Positions 1 through 7,349 of a DNA stretch of 64,000 nt are shown here, one piece after another. The notes under the pieces are model-generated. The model had not been told where the DNA came from. It worked only from the letters and a program-made list of their open reading frames with translations, and did no database searches. The position numbers were made by a program, and so were the translations under genes. Position 1 is the stretch's first letter; each line of letters begins with the position of its first letter. The stretch covers positions 1-64,000 of the forward strand of contig NZ_JANYUY010000024.1 of NCBI RefSeq assembly GCF_025060755.1, written 5' to 3'. The stretch comes from Paenibacillus doosanensis (GTDB taxonomy: Bacteria > Bacillota > Bacilli > Paenibacillales > NBRC-103111).

Positions 1-457
1 AACGAAGGAATGTAAGGGCGAAGACCCGTTGAGTCATGGGAGGGTGAACCTCCAGAGGCAAAGTGGAGTAGTGCACAATAGGGTAAAACTGGAAGCGTTA
101 TGAACGCTGCCTCTGTTCCTGCATGCCGATTAGCCAATGAGATGGGCCAGAATCCCTACAATCCAAACTTCACCGACATCCAATACAATAGAAATCCTGC
201 GAATGAGTGAGCATTCGTGAGATTATCCCCTAATTACGAGGGACGGACACAGCGGCCGTTATATAAACCATATCGGCCATTTTGAATTTCTAACGGACGC
301 AGCTGTAGCTATTTGTTGGCAAAGCCTCCTTAAGAAGCAGTTCGGAGCTATCTAAGCGCGATGACGACCGTTACGTTTAAAAAACGTTTGTTTGCGACGA
401 ATTAAGCTCCCCGGTGTCCGTTACATTTAGAAACGATTCGATGCTCGGTTCCGGAGG
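1..457. other. Gene-poor left edge
   Basis: No convincing gene was seen here. The longest protein-like stretch starts with ATG near position 100 and ends at a stop near 210 (about 36 codons, C-terminal end reading NRNPANE), without a clear ribosome binding site. Between 240 and 440 short words recur in variant form, such as ACGGACACAGC/ACGGACGCAGC and CCGTTACGTTTA/CCGTTACATTTA, so the stretch may be decayed repetitive intergenic DNA. It may also be the tail of a mobile element lying outside the window; nothing here proves it. Confidence 0.4.
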
Positions 458-517
458 CTACGCCTCCTGAAGCTACACCTCCTGAAGCTACACCTCCTGA
501 AGCTACACCTCCTGAAG
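458..517. repeat. 15-bp tandem repeat, four units
   Basis: Four head-to-tail copies of a 15-bp unit of the form CTACACCTCCTGAAG are visible; the first differs by one base (CTACGCC). The unit length is a multiple of three, so two overlapping open frames on the minus strand read through it as a five-residue repeat. Those frames lack family resemblance and ribosome binding sites, so I regard the repeat as non-coding. Confidence 0.85.
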
Positions 518-723
518 CTCCCTTCCGGGACTGTTCGAGCGCGCTTTGGCAGGACGGAGCTCGGGCCAAAGGCCGATCGCAAGGATGGAAATAAAGAAGA
601 GCCCGGCCGCGAACTGCAAACTGCGGACCGGACTCTTCTTCGGACAAAAGCTCTAGCTGAACAGCTGGGCGGGCGTTGGGGTTCCTTTTCCAATGGCCAA
701 AGGGGGCATCGGTTCTCAACGGA

Positions 724-2076
724 TTATTGCCGCCCGTGAGCGTCGCGCATAAACGACAAGCGGTATATTTGCTTTGGTCGCCCCTTGGCCTTTCCCTTCT
801 CCTCGCCGACAATTTCGACCAGTCCCGCATCAAGCCACTGCAGCAAAAAACGGTGCGTGCTCCGCACGGTGACGCCGAGAATCATCGAAAGCTCCTGCGC
901 CGTATAATCGAACTGGCGCTTTTTGGCCACTTGCGCAACGATTTTGCTTAAGTAAGCGAGGGTCATGCCGCTCGCCTCCATTTGCTGAATCAGATCGGGA
1001 TCGATCAGGGAAGCGTCGTATTCCAGCGGCTGCGACATCTCCAGCGGGCCGATGATGCCGTTGTCCTCGCGCACGATGAAGCAGTGATTGCCTCCGGCCT
1101 CCTTCGCCTGACGGAGCGCCTGGCGAGCGTGAGTTCCGGCCTCGCCGGCGGAACGTCCGAAGCCGAAGCCGATGCTGAAGGTGATGCCGAACATTTTCTC
1201 GGCTTCGCCCGCCAGCGCGATATATTTATACCCGCCGGTTACCCTCTCGAAGCTTCCGCGCGTCGTGATGATCAAATATTCGCCTCCGCCCAGATGGGTC
1301 AGATGCCCGTCCAGCGTCTCGACAAAGGTGAGCAGCATCTTCTGGATGTCGAGCTTCATTTTCTGAAAATCATGCTCGGTGAACCGCGCGTTGACGACGG
1401 CTCCCGACTCGTCCAGATGAACCATCCCGACGACGATCTGCGACTCGTTGCTTCGTCTTGTTTCGGTAGAGAGCAGGGCGCGTTCGAGCGAGACGATCAT
1501 ATCCTGCTCCGTCGGGATCACCCACTCGTTCGGCACGCCGAGCTGCGTCAGCTCCTCGGATACCGACTTGACCGCCGTCAGTACCGCTTGGCATGATCCG
1601 CTCCGGTAGTGGTGCAGGTGAAAGCGGACGAGCTCCTCCCGCGAATACGGATGAAGCCCGTTATAGTAAACGACCTGTACGTTTAATTCGCTAAGCTCCT
1701 TGAAGGTGCGCTCGACCTGCTTCTTGGACATCGTATCGACGGATAGCGTCGTCAAGCCGAATCGTTTTTCCAGCAGAAAGAGCGCGCGGTATAAACCGGT
1801 GCCGGTTAATGGCACAAAATGGACCGGAATAGAAAACTGCAGCTTGTCCATGGCGATCCGGTGCGGAATCGGCCCGGTGAACAGCAGCACCTCCACTTGG
1901 TCCATCAATTCCAGCGCCAGCGCCGGCGCTTCTTCCTCGTTCCGGTACACTCTCGGTTCCGGACGAAAGGACGGAAACCGCTGCAGCGCTTGCAGCAGAT
2001 CGTCCACAGCCTCCTCCGGTCCGATCACGCCGATGGAAATGCCTTGATTGTATGCTTCTTTAGGTTGGCTCCACAT
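724..2076 (-). CDS. HTH regulator with degenerate nucleotide-cyclase-like domain
   Basis: This is the last gene of the six-gene minus-strand operon and probably its regulator, 450 residues. Three parts can be seen. Residues about 14-150 form an alternating beta/alpha region resembling periplasmic-binding or PrpR-N type sensor folds. Residues about 212-335 contain GGGEYL (263-268) followed by SIGFGFGRS, the pattern of a GGDEF or GTP cyclohydrolase III-like domain with a degenerate catalytic loop. Residues about 385-440 contain a winged-helix region (TAQELSMILGVTVRSTHRFL) ending in a basic GKAKGRPKQ tail. It starts 15 bp after the amidohydrolase stop. I do not know a named family member; the ligand is likely a metabolite of the operon (inference). 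Confidence 0.7.
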   Translation of the reverse strand: MWSQPKEAYNQGISIGVIGPEEAVDDLLQALQRFPSFRPEPRVYRNEEEAPALALELMDQVEVLLFTGPIPHRIAMDKLQFSIPVHFVPLTGTGLYRALFLLEKRFGLTTLSVDTMSKKQVERTFKELSELNVQVVYYNGLHPYSREELVRFHLHHYRSGSCQAVLTAVKSVSEELTQLGVPNEWVIPTEQDMIVSLERALLSTETRRSNESQIVVGMVHLDESGAVVNARFTEHDFQKMKLDIQKMLLTFVETLDGHLTHLGGGEYLIITTRGSFERVTGGYKYIALAGEAEKMFGITFSIGFGFGRSAGEAGTHARQALRQAKEAGGNHCFIVREDNGIIGPLEMSQPLEYDASLIDPDLIQQMEASGMTLAYLSKIVAQVAKKRQFDYTAQELSMILGVTVRSTHRFLLQWLDAGLVEIVGEEKGKAKGRPKQIYRLSFMRDAHGRQ

Positions 2077-2091
2077 GAGCTGCCGCCCCCA

Positions 2092-3288
2092 TCAAGTCGA
2101 AATGTTCGAGCCTCTCTGCCAAGCGGCGGAAGCGAGCAGGGCCGCTCCGAGCGGAATGCAGTTTTCCTCGATGGCGAACTTCGGATGATGCAGGCCGTAC
2201 GCCTGCTCCGCGCCTTCCCGGGGGCCCGATCCGAGCCAGAAAAAGCAGCCGGGCCGGTGCTCCAGGTACACTGAGAAGTCCTCTCCCGCCAACGTCGGAG
2301 ACGCCGCCGTACGCCGCTCCTTGCCGATAAGCACATCGGCCGTCTGCTCTATATGATAAACACAACGCGGATCGTTGACAAGTACGGCTACATGCGGGAT
2401 ATAGGCGACTTGAACGCGGCAGCGGTAAGCGCCGCCGATCTGGCCCGCAAGCCGCTCGATGCGCTCTTTCATCGTCCGCTGCAGCGAGGAAGAGAACGTG
2501 CGCACGGTGCCGGTCAGCTTGGCATACTGCGGAATCACATTGTTCGCTTCTCCCGCCTGGAAGCTGCCTATCGTTATAACGGCCGGCTCGAAGGGAGAAA
2601 TCTCCCGGCTGACGGCCGTCTGCAGCCCCATGACGACGGCGGACGCCGCGACGATCGGGTCGTGACAGCGGTCCGGAATCGCCCCGTGACCGCCTTGGCC
2701 CTCCAGCATAATCTCCACGCGATCGACCGAGCCCATGAACGGCCCGCTGCCCGTGGCAATCATGCCGACAGGCAGGGTAGGGAGGTTATGGAGCCCGTAG
2801 ATTTCTTCGATTCCGTTCAGTACGCCCGCCTGAACCATCGCTTTAGCCCCGGCGTTCGTTTCTTCCGCGCCTTGAAATATAAAGCGGATCGCGCCGCTTA
2901 GCTCCTGCCGCCGCTCGGCAAGCAGCTGCGCCGCTCCGAGCAGGATCGCCGTGTGAGCGTCATGGCCGCAAGCGTGCATGACGCCGGGCTCCCGCGAGGC
3001 GTAGGGGAGCCCGGTCTCCTCGGCAATCGGCAGCGCGTCCATATCCGCCCTCAGGGCGATGACGGGACCGGGCTCAGCGCCTTGCAGCTCGGCCACGACG
3101 CCGTGGCCTCCGACGCCGGTCTGCGGCTGCAGACCGAGTCCGCGGAGAAACGATGCGACCTTCTCGGCCGTGCGGCTCTCCCGGTGGCTGAGCTCCGGGT
3201 ACTGATGCAGATCGCGGCGGAAGGCGATCCAGTCGTTCTTCAGCACTTCGCTGCGCGCGAGCAGAGATTGAAGCGGCAATGATGTCAC
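2092..3288 (-). CDS. M20 family metallopeptidase / N-acyl-amino-acid amidohydrolase
   Basis: A cytoplasmic zinc-dependent amidohydrolase of the M20/HipO type, which removes an acyl group from an N-acyl amino acid. The zinc and catalytic motifs are readable in order: RADMDALP, HACGHDAHT, QGAEE, LHNLP and LAGEDF, with the central lid domain between them. The length of 398 residues is normal. The frame is open to a GTG at 3297 that overlaps the Shine-Dalgarno; GTG at 3288, eight bases after AAGGAG, is the better start. It lies 12 bp after the serine dehydratase alpha gene, so the operon may free an amino acid from an acylated substrate (inference). The true substrate cannot be told from sequence. 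Confidence 0.88.
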   Translation of the reverse strand: MTSLPLQSLLARSEVLKNDWIAFRRDLHQYPELSHRESRTAEKVASFLRGLGLQPQTGVGGHGVVAELQGAEPGPVIALRADMDALPIAEETGLPYASREPGVMHACGHDAHTAILLGAAQLLAERRQELSGAIRFIFQGAEETNAGAKAMVQAGVLNGIEEIYGLHNLPTLPVGMIATGSGPFMGSVDRVEIMLEGQGGHGAIPDRCHDPIVAASAVVMGLQTAVSREISPFEPAVITIGSFQAGEANNVIPQYAKLTGTVRTFSSSLQRTMKERIERLAGQIGGAYRCRVQVAYIPHVAVLVNDPRCVYHIEQTADVLIGKERRTAASPTLAGEDFSVYLEHRPGCFFWLGSGPREGAEQAYGLHHPKFAIEENCIPLGAALLASAAWQRGSNIST

Positions 3289-3300
3289 GATATTCACTCC

Positions 3301-4200
3301 TTAACTGCTTGAATTTCGGCGATACAGCTCATCCATAATGCGGCGGCCGGTCGGCGTCGCCGCCAAACCGCCTTGAGCCGTCTCGCGGTGCTTCTCCGGC
3401 ATCGCGGCGCCGACCTCGCGCATCGCATCGACAACCTCATCGGCCGGAATCGCGCTGCGGACGCCGGCCAGCGCCATGTCGGCGGCGGCGAGCGCATTCA
3501 CCGCGCCGAATCCGTTGCGCACGATGCAAGGGATCTCGACGAGGCCGCCGACCGGATCGCAGATGAGGCCGAGCGTGTTCTTCAGCGCGAGCCCGGCGGC
3601 GTGCACCGCCTGGGCCGGCGTGCCGCCCCGCAGCTCGGCGAGCGCTCCGGCGGCCATGGCGATGGCGGAGCCGACTTCGGCCTGGCAGCCGCCCTCGGCG
3701 CCGGAGACGAAGGAGCGGTTGGCGATCACGTAACCGATCGCCCCGGCGCAGAACAGGCCCATCGTCATGTGCTCGTCAGACCAGCCGAAGCGGGTCTGGG
3801 AGCTGACGAAGGAGCCGGGAATGATGCCGCACGAGCCGGCCGTAGGCGTCGCGACGATGCGCCCCATCGACGCGTTGACCTCGGATACGGCGAGCGCGTA
3901 AGCCATCGCCGCCGCGGCCGGCGCGCCCGCCAGCGTTGCTTCCGCCTCGCGCTGCACATAAGCGTGCACCTGACGGGCATCTTTGCCGGTCAAGCCGCTG
4001 CGCGACGGATGGTCTTCCTTCAGCCCTTCGCTGACGGCTTGCTTCATAATAAGATAGTAGTCGGCCATCTTCTGGAGTTCCAGTTCCCGGGTCCGGCCGG
4101 ATTCCCGGCATTGTTCAGCGAGCATCAGCTCGCCGATCGTGACGCCTTCCTGTTTGCAGAGCCCGGCCAGCTCTTGCAGCGTTTGAAATCTCATCTTCAT
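3301..4200 (-). CDS. sdaAA: L-serine dehydratase, iron-sulfur type, alpha subunit
   Basis: Catalytic subunit of the oxygen-sensitive [4Fe-4S] L-serine dehydratase, which converts L-serine to pyruvate and ammonia. Family motifs seen are NASMGRIVATPTAGSCGIIPG, GGCQAEVGSA and the paired cysteines of LICDPVGG and EIPC, which supply cluster ligands in this family. The length is about 299 residues. The start ATG overlaps the beta-subunit stop (TGATG), so the two are translationally coupled; an ATG two codons later (4194) has better spacing from GGGAGAG. Because it sits in an operon with an amidohydrolase and an aldolase, it may process serine or a serine analogue released by that pathway. Confidence 0.93.
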   Translation of the reverse strand: MKMRFQTLQELAGLCKQEGVTIGELMLAEQCRESGRTRELELQKMADYYLIMKQAVSEGLKEDHPSRSGLTGKDARQVHAYVQREAEATLAGAPAAAAMAYALAVSEVNASMGRIVATPTAGSCGIIPGSFVSSQTRFGWSDEHMTMGLFCAGAIGYVIANRSFVSGAEGGCQAEVGSAIAMAAGALAELRGGTPAQAVHAAGLALKNTLGLICDPVGGLVEIPCIVRNGFGAVNALAAADMALAGVRSAIPADEVVDAMREVGAAMPEKHRETAQGGLAATPTGRRIMDELYRRNSSS

Positions 4201-4922
4201 CACTCTCCCGTCTTGTCAGCCAGATTCACAACCCGCATGTTCCGAACGCCTGCCAGCGCCCTCATCCCGAGCAGCAGGCTGTCCGGGACGGGAGCGTCGG
4301 TCTCGAATACCGTCAAGGCGTCGCCGCCGCGTTCCTTGCGGCCGGTCTCCATAGAGCATATGTTCACGTTATGGCGATGGAGCAGACCGGCGGCATCGGC
4401 GATCAAGCCCTGCCTGTCGGAATGCCACAGCACCAAAGTGAAATAAACCGCCGAGAACCGGACGGGAAAGCCGTCTACCCGAGCGATCTCAATAGTGCCT
4501 CCTCCTACGGACATGCCGGTCATGTCGATCATGGCCGCGGCTGTCTGTGAACCATCGGGAGAGGGGGAAGGGGAGGGGGCGAAGCAGCGGATTCGCGCCG
4601 TATTCGGATGCGCGGCCGGCGCCGGCCCGGCTCCCTGCCGCAGTTCGACGCGGATGCCCGCCGCTTTTGCATGGGACAGCGAATGAGCGATGCGCAAATC
4701 GTCGGTGTCGTAATCAAGCAGACCGCCGACGATCGCCAGATCCGTGCCGTGACCGAGATAGGTTTGGGCGAACGAGCCGTAGAAGGTCACCTCCGCCCGA
4801 TCCGGACGGCAGCCCAGCAGCTGCCTGGCGACGCGCCCCAGCCGTACCGCCCCGGCGGTATGGGAGCTGGATGGACCGACCATAGCCGGCCCGATGATAG
4901 AGAATACGTCTTTGAACCGCAT
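4200..4922 (-). CDS. sdaAB: L-serine dehydratase, iron-sulfur type, beta subunit
   Basis: Beta subunit of the two-part L-serine dehydratase. The N-terminus carries the diagnostic GPAMVGPSSSHTAGA segment, followed by the FYGSFAQTYLGHGTD region. The C-terminal part (about residues 165-240) is an ACT regulatory domain, seen in LVLWHSDRQGLIADAAGLLHRHNVNICSME (split here only for reading). The ribosome binding site GGGAGGG lies eight bases before the ATG. The gene is 240 residues long, slightly longer than usual because of a linker of about 20 residues rich in Pro, Ser and Gly near residues 110-130. It is followed by the overlapping alpha gene. Confidence 0.93.
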   Translation of the reverse strand: MRFKDVFSIIGPAMVGPSSSHTAGAVRLGRVARQLLGCRPDRAEVTFYGSFAQTYLGHGTDLAIVGGLLDYDTDDLRIAHSLSHAKAAGIRVELRQGAGPAPAAHPNTARIRCFAPSPSPSPDGSQTAAAMIDMTGMSVGGGTIEIARVDGFPVRFSAVYFTLVLWHSDRQGLIADAAGLLHRHNVNICSMETGRKERGGDALTVFETDAPVPDSLLLGMRALAGVRNMRVVNLADKTGE

Positions 4923-4943
4923 CGCCCGAACCCTCCCGCGGTG

Positions 4944-6014
4944 CTACTCGGAGAGCCATTCGGACAAATGGGCGGCGACGAACGCGTCGTCGTTCAGATG
5001 AGGATAATCCCGGTAAACCCGGCTGATTTCCTCCATTTGTCCTTCCGACAGCTCTTCCGCCGGATTCAGGCACCAGCGTCCCGGCAGCAGACCTTGCCGC
5101 CGCAGCACCTCATGAATGCCCGGAATGCATCCTTCGAAATGATGCGCCGGATCGAAGAAGGCCGCATTGCAGTCGGTGATTTCGATATTGCGCGTCAGCC
5201 AGCGGCGGTCCAGCGCCTCGTTATCTCTGACCCGCTTGATCTCCTCCAGCAGCTCGACCGCCTTGCGGGTCCATACCGCCCAATGGCCGAGCAGGCCGCC
5301 GACGATGCGCTTTTCCACCGGCGTTCCGTTGATATTGAACCGGTACGCAGTGAGCAGATCGTTCACGATATTGTCGTCGTTGCCGGTATAGAGGGCGATC
5401 TCGCTGCAACGGTCGGACGAGCAGACGGCGCGTACGACATCGATCGTCTGGTAGCGGTTGAACGGAGCCATCTTGATGGCGATCACGCCGGGAATGTCGG
5501 CGAACCGTCTCCAGAAATCGTAGCTGAGCACGGTGCCGCCTACGGAAGGCTGAAGATAGAAGCCGAATACGGGAATGATCTTCGCGACCGCTTCGGTCCG
5601 CTTGAGCAGCTTCTCCTCGGACCAGCCTTTCAATCCGCCCATGCTGAGCAGACCGGCATGATAGCCTAGCCCCGCGGCGATATGCGCCTCGGCTTCCGCC
5701 TGCTCCGTCGGCCCGCAGATGCCGGCCACCTTCAGGAACGGACGGTCCGGCTTGCGCCGGTCGACCTCCTCGGAAGCCAGCCGCAGCACAGTCTCGAACA
5801 AGCCGATCTCCGGCAGCCGGATCTCGAATTGGGTCGAATGGACGCCGACCGCAACGCCGCCGGCTCCCGAGTCGACATAATAGCGGGTCAGCGCCCGCTG
5901 ATACTTCTCGTCGAGCCGACGCTCGGCATTCAAAGCGAGCGGGTGGGCGGGAATGGCCAGCCCTTCATGGAGCGCGCGCGTCAATTCCGGCGATAGCTGT
6001 GGAGTTGCGCTCAT
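4944..6014 (-). CDS. DapA/NAL-family class I aldolase, non-canonical
   Basis: A (beta/alpha)8 aldolase of the dihydrodipicolinate synthase/N-acetylneuraminate lyase superfamily, 356 residues. The Schiff-base lysine is likely the one in GVIAIKMAPF, and a tyrosine is present in FGFYLQPS. The usual GTTGE nucleophile loop of true DapA is replaced by GVHSTQFE, so lysine biosynthesis is unlikely. An extra C-terminal extension of about 50 residues follows the barrel. Members of this superfamily cleave or dehydrate 2-keto acids, commonly giving pyruvate. Its ATG overlaps the stop of the preceding SDR-like gene by one base. The substrate is unknown, but a role beside serine dehydratase points to catabolism. 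Confidence 0.82.
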   Translation of the reverse strand: MSATPQLSPELTRALHEGLAIPAHPLALNAERRLDEKYQRALTRYYVDSGAGGVAVGVHSTQFEIRLPEIGLFETVLRLASEEVDRRKPDRPFLKVAGICGPTEQAEAEAHIAAGLGYHAGLLSMGGLKGWSEEKLLKRTEAVAKIIPVFGFYLQPSVGGTVLSYDFWRRFADIPGVIAIKMAPFNRYQTIDVVRAVCSSDRCSEIALYTGNDDNIVNDLLTAYRFNINGTPVEKRIVGGLLGHWAVWTRKAVELLEEIKRVRDNEALDRRWLTRNIEITDCNAAFFDPAHHFEGCIPGIHEVLRRQGLLPGRWCLNPAEELSEGQMEEISRVYRDYPHLNDDAFVAAHLSEWLSE

Positions 6015-7054
6015 CAGAATTTCCCCTCTCTCTCCTGGAAATGGGTCGGTTTATTCCACGTCTGCCCGCCGGTGCCGATCCAGCCGGCGATCCAGTCCAT
6101 CATCTGGCGCAAGGTCACCTTCGGATAGCCGAACAGCTGATGCGCCTTGGAGCAGTTGCTGAGCAGGGCGGTCGGCGCTTCTTCCCCGGTGAATACCGGC
6201 GCTTTGCCGAAGGCTTCCCCGAACTTCTCGGCAGCCCAGCGCAAGGAAATCGTCTCCGGCCCGGAAATATTCAGCACGGTCGGCGGCGTTCCGGCGACGT
6301 TCAGCGATCGCAGCGCCCATTCGTTGGCGTCGCCCTGCCATATGCAGTTGGCGTGACCCATCGTCAGATCGATCGGCCGCCCTTCGTACACCGCTTTGGC
6401 GATTTCCACCAAAACCCCGTATCTCAGATCAATTGCGTAATTCAGCCGGAAAATGGTTGCGGGTGTGCCGTATTTATGGGAGAAATGCTCGAAGACACGT
6501 TCCCGGCCCAGGCAGGATTGACCGTATTCGCCGTTCGGCCCTGTCGGCGTTTCCTCGCCGGCTCCTCCTTGACCGACAGGAGTGAGCGGATACACGTTGC
6601 CGGTCGAGAATACGACGATACGCGAGTTTTTATATTTCTCCGCCACGCGTCCCGGCAGGTAGGAGTTCATAACCCAGGTAAAATGCTCGTTGCCGGTCGT
6701 TCCGAACTTGTTGCCGGCCAGGAACACGACATTTTTAACATCGGGGAGCGCCTGCAGCTCCTGGTCGTTCAGCAGATCGACCCGGATCGTCGTGACGCCT
6801 GCCGCCTCCAGTTCTTCGCGCAGCCCGGAGTCCGAGAAGCGCGAAGCTCCGATGACTTGCTTGTCGACGCCTGCCCGCTTAACCGCGTTCACGGCGAGCC
6901 GGCCCATGCTCGGGCCCATTTTGCCTCCGATACCGAGCAGCAAAATATCTCCGTCCAGCGCAGCGATATCGCGGATCAGCTCCTCCGAAGGCTCGGCGAG
7001 CTGCGCCTCCAATTGTTCCAACGTGTCCAATCGCTTATTTAATGTCGTATTCAT
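6014..7054 (-). CDS. NAD-dependent epimerase/dehydratase-like protein (extended SDR)
   Basis: First gene of the minus-strand operon, 346 residues, with a Rossmann fold typical of extended short-chain dehydrogenases: the dinucleotide motif LLGIGGKMGPS lies near residue 40. The usual YxxxK active-site pair is not intact: the segment is EYGQSCLGRER, with Cys where Lys is expected, so classical dehydrogenase chemistry is doubtful. The open frame extends further upstream, but ATG 7054 is preceded by AAAGGAG at good spacing. It is divergent from the MFS transporter at 7350 and overlaps the aldolase gene. It could isomerise or dehydrate a sugar-acid-like substrate; this is inference. Confidence 0.82.
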   Translation of the reverse strand: MNTTLNKRLDTLEQLEAQLAEPSEELIRDIAALDGDILLLGIGGKMGPSMGRLAVNAVKRAGVDKQVIGASRFSDSGLREELEAAGVTTIRVDLLNDQELQALPDVKNVVFLAGNKFGTTGNEHFTWVMNSYLPGRVAEKYKNSRIVVFSTGNVYPLTPVGQGGAGEETPTGPNGEYGQSCLGRERVFEHFSHKYGTPATIFRLNYAIDLRYGVLVEIAKAVYEGRPIDLTMGHANCIWQGDANEWALRSLNVAGTPPTVLNISGPETISLRWAAEKFGEAFGKAPVFTGEEAPTALLSNCSKAHQLFGYPKVTLRQMMDWIAGWIGTGGQTWNKPTHFQEREGKF

Positions 7055-7131
7055 GGGAATAGCTCCTTTCAACATGCGGAATGGTCTTGATGGATTTATT
7101 GTATAGGAGATATTCATTAAAAGACAGGACT

Positions 7132-7137
7132 ATTATA
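7132..7137 (-). promoter_or_regulatory. Probable -10 box of the catabolic operon
   Basis: On the minus strand the bases read TATAAT, a perfect -10 hexamer, about 80 bases before the SDR gene start. No good -35 is present 17 bp upstream (GTCAGC), which suggests activator dependence. The hexamer abuts the left arm of the 11-bp inverted repeat at 7139-7149. Confidence 0.5.
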
Positions 7138-7138
7138 T

Positions 7139-7227
7139 GTCTTTAAATAGATAAGCTGACATCAATGGCACATGGAAAAATAATGCACCCGCTTTCAAAA
7201 AAATGAAAACGCTTGTTATTTAAAGAC
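7139..7227. promoter_or_regulatory. Widely spaced 11-bp inverted repeat between divergent promoters
   Basis: GTCTTTAAATA at 7139-7149 and its exact complement TATTTAAAGAC at 7217-7227 flank 67 bp of the divergent control region. A third, imperfect copy (ATTAAAAGAC) lies near 7116-7125. The two perfect arms sit next to the -10 of the minus operon and just upstream of the -35 of the MFS gene. This is the arrangement expected of paired operator half-sites joined by a looping regulator; the operon's own regulator at 724-2076 is the obvious candidate (inference). Confidence 0.55.
7204..7217. promoter_or_regulatory. cre-like site (CcpA)
   Basis: TGAAAACGCTTGTT matches the Bacillus catabolite-responsive element TGWAARCGYTWNCW at 13 of 14 positions. 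It lies about 22 bp upstream of the MFS -35 box and between the divergent promoters, suggesting carbon catabolite control of both units. hprK, whose product phosphorylates the CcpA cofactor HPr, is also in this window. Confidence 0.55.
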
Positions 7228-7239
7228 GAATAACGGACA

Positions 7240-7268
7240 TTGACTTTAATGTGAGCCTTCCTTACACT
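7240..7268 (+). promoter_or_regulatory. Sigma-A type promoter for the MFS transporter
   Basis: TTGACT (7240-7245) and TACACT (7263-7268) are separated by 17 bp, a good vegetative promoter. The transcript would begin near 7275, about 75 bases before the MFS start codon. Confidence 0.6.
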
Positions 7269-7349
7269 TGACCATAATAACAAGTTCTCGTTTCGGCAAA
7301 GGGAAACGGGATAAAGCAGATACTTCCATTATGAGAGGGGCAATCCGCA

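Noticed and set aside
1-240. Group II intron or rRNA fragment at the left edge
   Set aside because: Phrases such as GGGAGGGTGAACCTCC look structured, but I could not match the GUGYG start, domain V or any rRNA core.
402-833. Proteins with GGVAS repeats on the minus strand
   Set aside because: The repeat is a by-product of a 15-bp DNA repeat; frames overlap the C-terminal end of the regulator and lack ribosome binding sites.
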